Shown: positions 1-8,031 of the stretch, one piece after another
Layout: each line of letters opens with the position of its first letter
Numbering within the stretch: the stretch's first letter is position 1
Assembly: GCA_964493205.1 (NCBI GenBank)
Contig: CAZBMJ010000007.1
Location: 14,570-78,569 of the forward strand
Direction: 5' to 3'
From: CAZBMJ01 sp964493205
Lineage (GTDB): Bacteria > Myxococcota > UBA727 > JABDBI01
Length of the DNA: 64,000 nucleotides
Position numbers and translations under genes: made by a program
Notes under the pieces: generated by a model
What the model saw: only the letters and a program-made list of their open reading frames with translations
The model's database searches: none
What the model was told of the DNA's origin: nothing

Positions 1-3
1 GAC

Positions 4-27
4 AAAAAAAGAAGCCTTACGGCTTCT
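4..27 (-). terminator. Rho-independent terminator
   Basis: On the minus strand a 7-bp perfect stem (AGAAGCC/GGCTTCT, 4-base loop) is followed by a run of seven T. It lies 26 bases past the stop of the first crystallin-like gene and would end its transcript. Confidence 0.8.
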
Positions 28-52
28 AAGATTTCCCAGATTTACTAATAAT

Positions 53-439
53 TTAATTAGTAGGAGGAATAGGAAGGGAAATTGCTTGAGAACAAGTACA
101 GGTGAAATAGCTTGCTTTATTATTAAAATCGTATAAAAACGATACTGAGTGGTCTAGGGTTATACTAGAACTATATCCGTTTCGTACTCCAATATTAAGA
201 TAGTCATATAAAGTTATAGTACAGCCTTCTGCTACATATAACGAAGAGACTACATTATCCCAAGTATCACCTAAATATTGCGGTATATTATAATTTTCCG
301 TTGAAAATATAACCCGTGAGTCGCCCCGGTGAGCAATATCAACATGTAGTTCTGCGCAAACTTCAGAATTTGCGCCATAAGATAGCATTGTTATGCTTAA
401 TAAAAGTATCTTACTTAAAAAATCACCTATTCTTTTCAT
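53..439 (-). CDS. secreted beta/gamma-crystallin-like protein (paralogue 1)
   Basis: A 128-residue protein with an N-terminal signal peptide (MKRIGDFLSK, then a hydrophobic core to about residue 22), followed by a beta-rich, Cys-containing domain. It aligns by eye with the next gene. Both carry the crystallin calcium-site pattern N/D-N/D-x-x-S/T-S: here DNVVSS at residues 61-66, and a weaker NNKASY at 106-111 that lacks the final Ser. The start is the ATG at 439, which has GGGG 6 bases upstream; a longer frame back to 478 would bury the signal peptide. The Greek-key aromatic/Gly pattern is more degenerate than in its neighbour. Its role is unknown; bacterial members of this fold are usually secreted calcium-binding proteins. 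Confidence 0.7.
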   Translation of the reverse strand: MKRIGDFLSKILLLSITMLSYGANSEVCAELHVDIAHRGDSRVIFSTENYNIPQYLGDTWDNVVSSLYVAEGCTITLYDYLNIGVRNGYSSSITLDHSVSFLYDFNNKASYFTCTCSQAISLPIPPTN

Positions 440-510
440 ATTTTCCCCATTTATTGGTTTCTCTATAGCAAAATACAATTAAAATTGTTTAAGAATCAAA
501 TTAGATTATA

Positions 511-544
511 TAAAAAGAAAAGGACCCAAATGTTTTGGATCCTT
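511..544 (-). terminator. Rho-independent terminator
   Basis: AAGGACCCAAA pairs with TTTGGATCCTT (one mismatch, 3-base loop), with A-rich sequence on its low-coordinate side that becomes a T-tract on the minus strand. It ends the second crystallin gene, so the two paralogues are probably transcribed separately. Confidence 0.75.
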
Positions 545-563
545 ACAGCATTAAATGAGCTTA

Positions 564-890
564 TTAATAGCAGTAACAAGAAAAGCCACTAGTTTGGTCA
601 TTAAATAAACCACCTACGTAACTAGTTGAGCTGGTGAGTGTATATGGCATACCAGCATAATTTGCATGCTCATATAAAGTAATTTGGCAGCCCGGTGATA
701 CATGTACAGATGAAACCTTATCATTCCACCAATCGCCAATCCAGCCTACGTTGCCTTCCCCGCTAAATACATGATAAGATGCTCCACCGTAATTTGCGTG
801 CTCATATAAAACAGCGCAGATATCACCAGCATTTGCTGAGGCAGTAAAAATAAATAAACTCATCAAAATACTTTTAATCATATTTTTCAT
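564..890 (-). CDS. secreted beta/gamma-crystallin protein (paralogue 2)
   Basis: A 108-residue protein: signal peptide (residues 1-21, ending SANA), then one two-motif beta/gamma-crystallin domain that fills the mature chain. Two Greek-key signatures of the Y-x6-G type are plain (YEHANYGG 29-36, YEHANYAG 73-80). Each is followed by a calcium clamp (NDKVSS 56-61 and NDQTSG 97-102). Cysteines at 25, 68, 105 and 107 suggest disulphides outside the cytoplasm. AGGAG lies 8 bases before the ATG. The best-formed member of the tandem pair; such domains typically bind Ca2+ and stabilise extracellular proteins. The partner is unknown. Confidence 0.85.
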   Translation of the reverse strand: MKNMIKSILMSLFIFTASANAGDICAVLYEHANYGGASYHVFSGEGNVGWIGDWWNDKVSSVHVSPGCQITLYEHANYAGMPYTLTSSTSYVGGLFNDQTSGFSCYCY

Positions 891-953
891 TTTTTAATCT
901 CCTTAAAAATTAGCGATTAGTAACTAATAAGTGCGAGTTATGTTATTAAGTGT

Positions 954-2318
954 TCACTCATGGCTAGCTATTAGAAGGAGTTTTGGTTTAAAGTTTAACC
1001 AATATGATACAACTAAAATCGATACACTACCTAAACCTAAGCATAATCCAAGCCATAGACCTATAAGCCCCATCTTAAACCAAAAACATAAAATAGCGCT
1101 TAAAAGCAATGCAATTGGATAATAACCAATCGCGCAAGCATAAAAAGCGAAACTACTGTCGCCAGCACCACGTAATACACCTATAGTACATCCTTGAATT
1201 GCATCTAGAATTTGGCAAAGTATCGCCAAAAAAACTAGATAATTGGCAAAACCGATAACTTTTTGATCATTGGTAAAAAGTAAAAAAATAGATCCAGAAC
1301 ATACGAGTAAGAATAGACAAGCAAAGCTCATCAATAAAAAACCTAAAAAGATAGCGCTAAAACCGGCAAGTCTGGCTCTTTGTATATTTCCTTCTCCAAT
1401 TAATTTACCAACTCTGAAAGAAGCTGCATTAGCAAGGCCCAAGGGAAACATATAGCTAAAGCTTATAATCATTATTAAAATATGATGTGCTGCTGTTTGT
1501 TCTAGGGCCAGCTGGGCAGCAAAAAGAGTTAATAAAGAAAACAAAGATACTTCAAAAATTTGCTGCCCACCTGCAGGAATACCTATTTTTAACATTTTAA
1601 TAATACTTTTTTTTTGCAAAACAAAGAATTCTTTAAATTTAATTTTTAGATGGCTCTGAGGGTTTTTAAATATAAAAAATGCTATAATAATATTAAATAA
1701 ACAAATAAAAACTCTAGAAATATTAGTGGCCATGGCAGCGCCCTCTATACCTCTTTCCATAAAGCCATAATTGCCAAATATTAAAGCTTTATTGGCAAAA
1801 TAATTAAGAATATTAGATAAAATCACAATTAAAACAAATGGCTTAATAAATCCTTGGCTTAAACAAAATCGTTGTATAGCAGCTGTCAACATTAAAAATG
1901 GTAAGCCAAAACATATGGAAACTAGATATATTTGCGCATACTCTCCTACCAATTTGTCCAACCCCAAAAAACCCACAAAACTTGCTAAAATCAATAATAA
2001 AAAAATAAGAATTATTGAAAGCCCTAAAGCTAACTGAATACCTGAAATGAAAATTTTTGATAAGTCTTGTTTTCTTCTAGCTCCTAGAGAATGAGAAGCC
2101 AGTACGTCCACAGAAAATAATATACCAATAAAAAATACTGTTATGGGCCAAAAAATAGCCCTTGCTACACCACTTGCACTTAGTTCTGCTATTCCCAGCT
2201 GACCAAGCATGGCTGCATCAACCATGCCAAGGCTCATAAACCCTGCCTGACAAAACATGATTGGAACAGCATAAAAAAACATGATTTTTGATTCAGTTAA
2301 AAATTCTTTTAATTGCAT
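954..2318 (-). CDS. MATE-family multidrug efflux transporter
   Basis: A 454-residue integral membrane protein with about twelve hydrophobic segments, the usual MATE length and topology. The N-terminal helix contains a typical MATE stretch (AVPIMFCQAGFMSLGMVDAA, about residues 18-37), followed by MLGQLG. The second half has the internal repeat (GIPAGGQQIFEVSLFSLLT). The family exports cationic drugs or metabolites using H+ or Na+ gradients; the substrate cannot be read from sequence. A G-rich ribosome binding site (GGGTGGG) precedes the ATG. It stands alone between the crystallin genes and a Nudix gene. Confidence 0.9.
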   Translation of the reverse strand: MQLKEFLTESKIMFFYAVPIMFCQAGFMSLGMVDAAMLGQLGIAELSASGVARAIFWPITVFFIGILFSVDVLASHSLGARRKQDLSKIFISGIQLALGLSIILIFLLLILASFVGFLGLDKLVGEYAQIYLVSICFGLPFLMLTAAIQRFCLSQGFIKPFVLIVILSNILNYFANKALIFGNYGFMERGIEGAAMATNISRVFICLFNIIIAFFIFKNPQSHLKIKFKEFFVLQKKSIIKMLKIGIPAGGQQIFEVSLFSLLTLFAAQLALEQTAAHHILIMIISFSYMFPLGLANAASFRVGKLIGEGNIQRARLAGFSAIFLGFLLMSFACLFLLVCSGSIFLLFTNDQKVIGFANYLVFLAILCQILDAIQGCTIGVLRGAGDSSFAFYACAIGYYPIALLLSAILCFWFKMGLIGLWLGLCLGLGSVSILVVSYWLNFKPKLLLIASHE

Positions 2319-2380
2319 AAAATACCCACCCTTATTATTTGTTCCTAATTAAGAGTAAAGCATTTTATTTTTGAGAAAAA

Positions 2381-2926
2381 TTAAAACATTTTTAAATACT
2401 TATCAGCCATTTTTCTTAAATTATTGCAATAAGTTAAATCATTTTTAACTTCTAATATATCAACCCATTTTAAAGCATTTGATTCAGTTGATATTTTATA
2501 ATTAAAATTTCCAGCATAAAATAAAAATTTAATATCATAATGATAATGAGGAGGAGTTTCTTTGTGTTGTTCTATTAAATGAACATCCAGATCAAAAATA
2601 TCTTTTTTATCTGTATAAATACTAGTTATTCCAGACTCTTCTAATGCTTCTTTTTTGGCTACTTCTAAAATATCCGTTTCGCCATCAGCATGTCCTCCAA
2701 GCTGTAACCACCTACCAATTTTTTTATGATGAGTAAGTAATACGCTAGTTTTATCAGGTCCTACTAACCAAGCAGATCCTGTTATATGCCCCGCTAGATT
2801 TTCTCTAGAGAAGCAATTTTTATTATTTTTTACAAAATCTATTATTTTGCTTTTTGCTGCTTCATCTTCTGCTGAGCAAACTTCATATTTATTAAGCAAA
2901 TCCAATAGTTTATTTCTATGTGGCAT
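2381..2926 (-). CDS. Nudix hydrolase
   Basis: A 181-residue protein. The Nudix box runs from GGHADG through KKEALEESG (residues 77-99), with the REUxEE core reading KEALEES. This is the GGHxDG subtype, in which the first conserved Glu is replaced by Thr, seen in many nucleoside-diphosphate-sugar and (deoxy)nucleotide hydrolases. The start chosen is the ATG at 2926 with AAAGGTG just upstream. The frame also has an ATG at 2950 without a good ribosome binding site and a TTG at 2980. It diverges from glmM. The substrate is unknown. Confidence 0.85.
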   Translation of the reverse strand: MPHRNKLLDLLNKYEVCSAEDEAAKSKIIDFVKNNKNCFSRENLAGHITGSAWLVGPDKTSVLLTHHKKIGRWLQLGGHADGETDILEVAKKEALEESGITSIYTDKKDIFDLDVHLIEQHKETPPHYHYDIKFLFYAGNFNYKISTESNALKWVDILEVKNDLTYCNNLRKMADKYLKMF

Positions 2927-3016
2927 TTTTGCACCTTTATTTATCAACATCACATTGTAATTTTTACTTTTTTTTGTCAAAAGTAAAAAGAATTATTTAA
3001 CTTAAGAAGAAAAAAT

Positions 3017-4372
3017 GTGAAAGTGAAGGTTATGAAAGAGCAAACTCTGTTTGGCACCGATGGTATTAGAGGCGCAAGTAACAGTTTACTTCTTAATGAA
3101 GAAAGCATGTTTAAATTAGCGCAGATTTTAGGAAAAATTGCCATAAGAAGTAAGCATAAAACTGTTTTTATTGGCCAAGATACAAGAGAATCTGGCGAAA
3201 GTATAAAAAAAGCCCTTTGTTTAGGGCTAAACAGTGTAGGGATAGATGCTTGTTTGTTAGGTGTTACGCCTACTGCTACCCTTGCATATTTAACTAAAAA
3301 ATTTAATGCTTGTTTTGGTATAGAAATTTCAGCAAGCCACAACCCAGCTTGTGATAATGGTATAAAGATATTTGATACCAATGGGCATAAGATAAGTAAT
3401 CATACAGAAAATATTATCGAACATTGTTTTTTTAGTGAATCCTATAAAGCCGAACAAACAAATGCTAAAATAACTCAAAATAAAGAATTAATAAAAGACT
3501 ATAAAAAACATCTTTTTGATTCTTTTAGATTTGAAAATAAAAATATAAAGATAGTTATAGACTGTGCAAATGGCGCTGCATATGAACTGGCTCCAGAAAT
3601 TTTAAATCAATTTGGTTTTGAAATAACAGTAATTAATGCTACGCCAAATGGAAATAATATAAACCTAAATTGTGGCAGTGAGTATACGCACACATTACAA
3701 AAAGTTGTAAAAGAATTAAAAGCAGATTTAGGTGTAGCATTTGATGGTGACGCAGATAGAGCTATTTTTATTGATGAAAATGGTGAAAAAATTGAGGGCG
3801 AAGCAATAATAGCCTTACTTGCTATCGATCTTAAAACTCGCAATAAACTAAAAAATAATCTTATTGCCACTACAATAATGAGCAGTAACGCACTAGATAA
3901 AGCTCTGATACCATATGATATTAAAGTTTTAAGAAGCGATGTGGGTGATAAAAATGTCGCTCGTTTAATGAATGACAGTGATATTAATTTTGGTGGAGAA
4001 AATTCAGGACATTTTATTTACAAACCATTTTGCACTACTGGCGATGGTATTATGTCTGCGTTAAAAATTATTTCGCTATTGCTTAATAATAAACAAAGCA
4101 TGTCTAAAATGTGTTCTTTTTTTATACCAAGCCAACAAATGCTTTTTAATATTAACGTAACAAAAAAAATTCCTCTTATTGATCTACCTAAAACAAGTTC
4201 TTTAATAAAATCAGCAGAAGATAAACTAAAAGCTCATGGTCGCCTATTATTTCGTTACAGTGGAACCGAAATGAAAGCTCGTCTATTAGTTGAATCTTCT
4301 ACCAAAGAAGAATGTGAAGAAATAGCTCAAAAAATTATAATGCAATTTAATGAAGAAATTTCTTCTGATTAA
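3017..4372 (+). CDS. glmM: phosphoglucosamine mutase
   Basis: Interconverts glucosamine-6-P and glucosamine-1-P for UDP-GlcNAc, hence peptidoglycan and lipid A. The four-domain phosphohexomutase signature is complete: FGTDGIRG near the N-terminus, the phosphoserine loop SASHNP (Ser107), the Mg2+ loop DGDADR (243-248) and the C-terminal phosphate loop RYSGTE. Length (451) is normal. A GTG at 3017 has AAGAAG 7 bases upstream. An ATG at 3032 would give a more typical short N-terminus, but its AAGG is only 2 bases away, so the start is uncertain by five residues. Confidence 0.95.
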   Translation: MKVKVMKEQTLFGTDGIRGASNSLLLNEESMFKLAQILGKIAIRSKHKTVFIGQDTRESGESIKKALCLGLNSVGIDACLLGVTPTATLAYLTKKFNACFGIEISASHNPACDNGIKIFDTNGHKISNHTENIIEHCFFSESYKAEQTNAKITQNKELIKDYKKHLFDSFRFENKNIKIVIDCANGAAYELAPEILNQFGFEITVINATPNGNNINLNCGSEYTHTLQKVVKELKADLGVAFDGDADRAIFIDENGEKIEGEAIIALLAIDLKTRNKLKNNLIATTIMSSNALDKALIPYDIKVLRSDVGDKNVARLMNDSDINFGGENSGHFIYKPFCTTGDGIMSALKIISLLLNNKQSMSKMCSFFIPSQQMLFNINVTKKIPLIDLPKTSSLIKSAEDKLKAHGRLLFRYSGTEMKARLLVESSTKEECEEIAQKIIMQFNEEISSD

Positions 4373-4402
4373 TCCATATTATTAAAATTATCTAGATTCA
4401 CA

Positions 4403-5080
4403 TCAGAAGCCTGAGCTACTCAAATCGATTTTAAAAGGATAAAAAGCTAAATGAGAAGAAAAACTTATTAGGGTTGTTTCTTGGGAATTATTTGCAGGTA
4501 GAGGATAGCAGACTATTTTAGGAGATGTTTTTATTTGATGTAAGTTAAGCCATTCTTCAATAGTCAATAGTCGCCTATTAGCAGGAGAAGGATCAATAAC
4601 TAACGTCTCAATGTTATCAGCTACATTAACACCAATGGTCGCAGCTACATGATAATCCCATTTACAGCCATTATCAGAAGGATTTATTATATCTCCACCA
4701 GTAATCCAAATTTTTCCTGTTTGAATACCAATATTAAATAAATCAGTAGCGATCACATGAGCTCTAGCAAAACAGCCATCATCTGTGTAGGCAAATGGAA
4801 TATCCTTTCTTGATGAAATTAAATTAAATAACTTTTCTGCTTGCTCTAAATTACAAATCTTATTTTCACAAATGAGAAAATTTCTATAAATATCTGTTTC
4901 TTCATCTTCAAAATTTTTTAATTCAATTTCATCAGCACTATCAGGGTTATCATGAATTAAAAAAGAAGAAAAAATAATATTATTTTCGCAAACAATAACC
5001 TGTTTAAACCCAGCTGCTAAAAGTATATTATTGAAAAATAAAAATAGAAAAATAAAAGAAAAAAATTTATACGCATTCAT
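4403..5080 (-). CDS. secreted protein-glutaminase-like deamidase
   Basis: A 225-residue protein with a strongly hydrophobic signal peptide (residues 1-23). The central region matches the protein-glutaminase pattern: Cys in DGCFARAH (Cys103), His in WDYHVA (His144) and Asp in VIDPS (Asp163). The Cys-to-His spacing of 41 and His-to-Asp spacing of 19 are very close to the catalytic triad I recall for the Chryseobacterium enzyme. Family enzymes convert protein glutamine to glutamate. In this family the enzyme is often made with a propeptide; about 70 residues precede the domain here. Convergent with glmM, with its own promoter upstream. In a host-associated bacterium it could act as an effector; that is inference. 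Confidence 0.75.
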   Translation of the reverse strand: MNAYKFFSFIFLFLFFNNILLAAGFKQVIVCENNIIFSSFLIHDNPDSADEIELKNFEDEETDIYRNFLICENKICNLEQAEKLFNLISSRKDIPFAYTDDGCFARAHVIATDLFNIGIQTGKIWITGGDIINPSDNGCKWDYHVAATIGVNVADNIETLVIDPSPANRRLLTIEEWLNLHQIKTSPKIVCYPLPANNSQETTLISFSSHLAFYPFKIDLSSSGF

Positions 5081-5117
5081 ATTATTACACTCTAAAAATT
5101 AATTTAATTACAATATC

Positions 5118-5144
5118 AGTATAATTAATAAATTTTTATGTCAA
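5118..5144 (-). promoter_or_regulatory. sigma70-type promoter for the deamidase gene
   Basis: On the minus strand TTGACA (5144-5139) and TATACT (5123-5118) are separated by 15 bases, giving a start about 30 bases before the ATG at 5080. Both hexamers are near consensus but the spacer is 1-2 bases short. Confidence 0.45.
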
Positions 5145-5177
5145 CAATAATTATATTTTGATTTTTATTTCTTAAAT

Positions 5178-5957
5178 TTAATACAGTATATTTAAATTAA
5201 CTTTCATAAGCATTAAGCCAAGAGCTGGTGCAGTAATTCCAGCTGCTTGACGGTTTTTTTGCAATAAAATATCTTTTATATCTTGGGTTTTTCTTAAGCC
5301 GCTTCCTACTTCAACAAGTAAGCCCACAATATTTCTAATCATTTTTCGTAAAAATGCATCAGCTTCTATATCAATAAATATATAACCAGCTTTGCTTTGT
5401 GCTATTTTTATGTAAAATATATTTTTTATAGGCGTAAAAGCAGTACATCCTGCAGCTCTAAAAGAGCTAAAGTCTTGCTTTCCTTCTATAATTTGAGCAG
5501 CATCTTGCATGCTTTGCAAACTTAATTTAGGCGCTATTCTCCAAGCAAGTTCATGATCAGTCAAAATTTCTGCATCACAGTCATCGATTATAGAATATCG
5601 ATAATATTTGCTGGCAGAACAGCCTCGTGCATTTACATGAGGGCCTACTACCTTAATACTTACACCAAATAAACCGTCATTTTGCCCAGCTTCTACGTTT
5701 AAAATAAGCGCTTGCAAATCTATAGGATTTTTTAACCAAAATGTAGCGTAATTTTGCAAACAAGAAACAAATCTATCCGTTCTTGCTGATATCATTAAGG
5801 CTTTAGCGCGTTGAGAGCTGGATGTTTCTATTCTTTTTCTTAATGCTCCAAGCACCGTATTAAGCTTTGGTTGTTCTTGTACTCCATAAAAATTATGCCC
5901 TAAGTAGCCAAAACTAACTAAGAATTGTGTTCTATGAGCAAATTTATTTAGATTCAT
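5178..5957 (-). CDS. truA: tRNA pseudouridine(38-40) synthase TruA
   Basis: Isomerises uridines 38-40 in the anticodon arm of many tRNAs. A 259-residue protein of normal length. The catalytic Asp sits in SARTD (Asp61), and the C-terminal family block (FLRKMIRNIVGLLVEVGSG, about residues 208-226) is intact. The ATG at 5957 is preferred to the GTG four codons upstream because family members begin close to the first beta strand. Divergent from rlmN, another RNA-modifying enzyme, across a short intergenic region. Confidence 0.93.
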   Translation of the reverse strand: MNLNKFAHRTQFLVSFGYLGHNFYGVQEQPKLNTVLGALRKRIETSSSQRAKALMISARTDRFVSCLQNYATFWLKNPIDLQALILNVEAGQNDGLFGVSIKVVGPHVNARGCSASKYYRYSIIDDCDAEILTDHELAWRIAPKLSLQSMQDAAQIIEGKQDFSSFRAAGCTAFTPIKNIFYIKIAQSKAGYIFIDIEADAFLRKMIRNIVGLLVEVGSGLRKTQDIKDILLQKNRQAAGITAPALGLMLMKVNLNILY

Positions 5958-6030
5958 GGTAAAACCCACTATTTTTTATAAACCAATTGGTTAAAATTAT
6001 TATGTTTTTGTTTAATAGGATTTTTTTGTA

Positions 6031-7125
6031 ATGTCTAATAGTGATTTATTATCTTTACTACCAGCAGAACTAGATGCGGTATTTGCTAGCCTTAACGAAC
6101 CTAAATATCGTTCTCAGCAATTATTTTTAGCACTGCATAAAAAATGGTGTAATCTTGCTGAAATTTCCACACTCAAACAGCCCATCAAAGATTATTTGCA
6201 ACAAAACTTTAGTTTTAATTCCTTAAATTTTGATCAAATTAAGGTAAGTTCTGATGGTACAAGAAAATATGTATTTAAAACTTTTGATGGTCACAGCATA
6301 GAAAGCGTATTTATACCTCATGCAGCCAAAGAAGGTAGGCATTCTATTTGCATTTCTAGCCAAGTAGGTTGTGCTATGGGATGCACTTTTTGTGCAACTG
6401 CTGCCCTAAAACTCACCAGAAATTTAACCGCTTCAGAAATTGTAAGCCAGGTCTACTTAGTATCAAAAGATGTTTTGCAAAATGGTGATCAGCAAGCATT
6501 AATGCTTAAAAAAAATGAAAAGCCTATTCACAATATAGTCTTTATGGGTATGGGTGAGCCACTACATAACTTTGATAACGTAGTAAAAGCTATTCATTTA
6601 CTCACTTCCCCTGATGGTATGGATTTTTCTCATAGGCGTATTACGGTTTCAACTTCTGGAATTGTGCCAAAAATTAAATTACTAGGAGAACTTGCTGGTG
6701 TATATTTGGCAGTGAGCTTAAATGCTACTCAAAATCAAACCCGTAGTATGGTTATGCCTGTAAATAACAAATGGGCCATAGAAGAACTTTTGCAAGCCTG
6801 CAAAGAATTTCCCCTAAAAGTCAGAGAGCGCATAACTTTTGAATATGTTTTGTTAAAAGGTATTAACGACACAAAAGAAGATGCCATGCGCCTAGCTGAG
6901 TTATTAAAAGATTTCCAATGCAAAGTTAACTTAATACCGTTTAACGAACACCCGTTATCACCTTTTAAAAAGCCTGATAACAGTGTTGTATTAATGTTTC
7001 ATAAAATTTTATACCGTTCACATATTTCTGTATTTACTCGCAAAACTCGCGGTGATGACATAGATGCCGCTTGCGGTATGCTTGGTGCTCAAAAACTTGC
7101 TAATAAAAGAATGGAAGTGGCATGA
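6031..7125 (+). CDS. rlmN: dual-specificity 23S rRNA/tRNA adenine-C2 methyltransferase RlmN
   Basis: Radical-SAM enzyme that methylates C2 of A2503 in 23S rRNA and A37 in some tRNAs. The 364-residue chain shows the cluster motif CAMGCTFC (Cys114, 118, 121). The two cysteines of the mechanism are also present: Cys107, seven residues before the first cluster Cys, and Cys348 in DIDAACGML near the C-terminus. The C-terminus overlaps the next start by 4 bases (ATGA), so it is translationally coupled to a protease gene. First gene of a four-gene operon. Confidence 0.95.
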   Translation: MSNSDLLSLLPAELDAVFASLNEPKYRSQQLFLALHKKWCNLAEISTLKQPIKDYLQQNFSFNSLNFDQIKVSSDGTRKYVFKTFDGHSIESVFIPHAAKEGRHSICISSQVGCAMGCTFCATAALKLTRNLTASEIVSQVYLVSKDVLQNGDQQALMLKKNEKPIHNIVFMGMGEPLHNFDNVVKAIHLLTSPDGMDFSHRRITVSTSGIVPKIKLLGELAGVYLAVSLNATQNQTRSMVMPVNNKWAIEELLQACKEFPLKVRERITFEYVLLKGINDTKEDAMRLAELLKDFQCKVNLIPFNEHPLSPFKKPDNSVVLMFHKILYRSHISVFTRKTRGDDIDAACGMLGAQKLANKRMEVA

Positions 7126-8030
7126 AAAGTTTAAAAAATATATTTTGCTTAAGCTTATTGTTTATATTTGCTTGTAATGAAAAACCCACAGGAACAAATA
7201 ATAACAATAATAATTTATCTCCTGTGGTTACTAATACTTCAACAGGCCTAGCTCCTGATCCAAAACCAGATCCAAGTAAGCCTGCAGAAAATCCAGTTAC
7301 GGCCCCAGTTGTTAATCCACCCTTACCTGCTGCTGGTCCTCTTGATGGATTAAAAGAAATTCCATTGGCAAAAATCACTATGAAAGGTACCGCTGGCCAT
7401 TGTACTGGTGTTTTAGTTGATCCAAAAATAGTCTTAACTGCCGCTCATTGTTTTTGGGATGATTACGATAAGCAATATGCCCCAGAAAGTGTAAGTGTTA
7501 TTACTAAAAATGGCACTTGGGTAAAGGCTGATATAAGTAATTTTTTTCAGCGATCTGATATTGATGATGGCGACTATTTAGATATAGCTTTTATCCTATT
7601 AAATAAGCCTGTTCCAAATACTTATCCTCCAGTAGAGATCGGGACAAAACAGCCTAAACAAGAATTAAAAGAAAACATAGAACTTTACTCATATGGCTAT
7701 ACCTCAAGAACATGGACCAAAAGATCAACCATAAAAACCAATGCTAATAATTATGCTGAACCTTTAAGAACAAAGATTCGTAAATGGGTTTTACCAACTA
7801 CAGAAATTCAGTCATATGGAGGAGACTCTGGTGGTCCACTAATGCTAAAACAAGGAGCTACTTGGCTGTTGGTAGGAGTTTTACAAGGATACAAAGGCGA
7901 AGGTTTATATTCACCCAATAAAGCTATAGCATTTACTTGGGTATATCCATTTATTAATAAAATTCAAAGTACATCAGGTGTTTCAATGCCTAGAACTGTT
8001 ATTGATGTTGCTTATTTGAATAACCATTAA
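7122..8030 (+). CDS. trypsin-like serine protease, lipoprotein
   Basis: A 302-residue chain. Its N-terminus is a lipoprotein signal (hydrophobic 5-17, then Cys18 in FIFAC). Next comes a low-complexity Asn/Pro-rich linker (about 24-75) and a chymotrypsin-fold domain. The catalytic triad is readable: His109 in LTAAHC, Asp154 in DYLDIAF and Ser236 in GGDSGGPL. The linker would hold the enzyme away from the membrane. It overlaps rlmN by 4 bases and is followed 1 base later by another lipoprotein gene. Substrate unknown; the family usually cleaves extracytoplasmic proteins. Confidence 0.85.
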   Translation: MKSLKNIFCLSLLFIFACNEKPTGTNNNNNNLSPVVTNTSTGLAPDPKPDPSKPAENPVTAPVVNPPLPAAGPLDGLKEIPLAKITMKGTAGHCTGVLVDPKIVLTAAHCFWDDYDKQYAPESVSVITKNGTWVKADISNFFQRSDIDDGDYLDIAFILLNKPVPNTYPPVEIGTKQPKQELKENIELYSYGYTSRTWTKRSTIKTNANNYAEPLRTKIRKWVLPTTEIQSYGGDSGGPLMLKQGATWLLVGVLQGYKGEGLYSPNKAIAFTWVYPFINKIQSTSGVSMPRTVIDVAYLNNH

Positions 8031-8031
8031 T

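Noticed and set aside
4362..4409. CTTCTGAT...ATCAGAAG inverted repeat between glmM and the deamidase gene as a terminator
   Set aside because: The loop exceeds 30 bases and no T-run follows on either strand.
5981..5992. Perfect 12-base palindrome AACCAATTGGTT between truA and rlmN as an operator
   Set aside because: About twenty palindromes of this length are expected by chance in an AT-rich 64-kb sequence, and no second copy was noticed.
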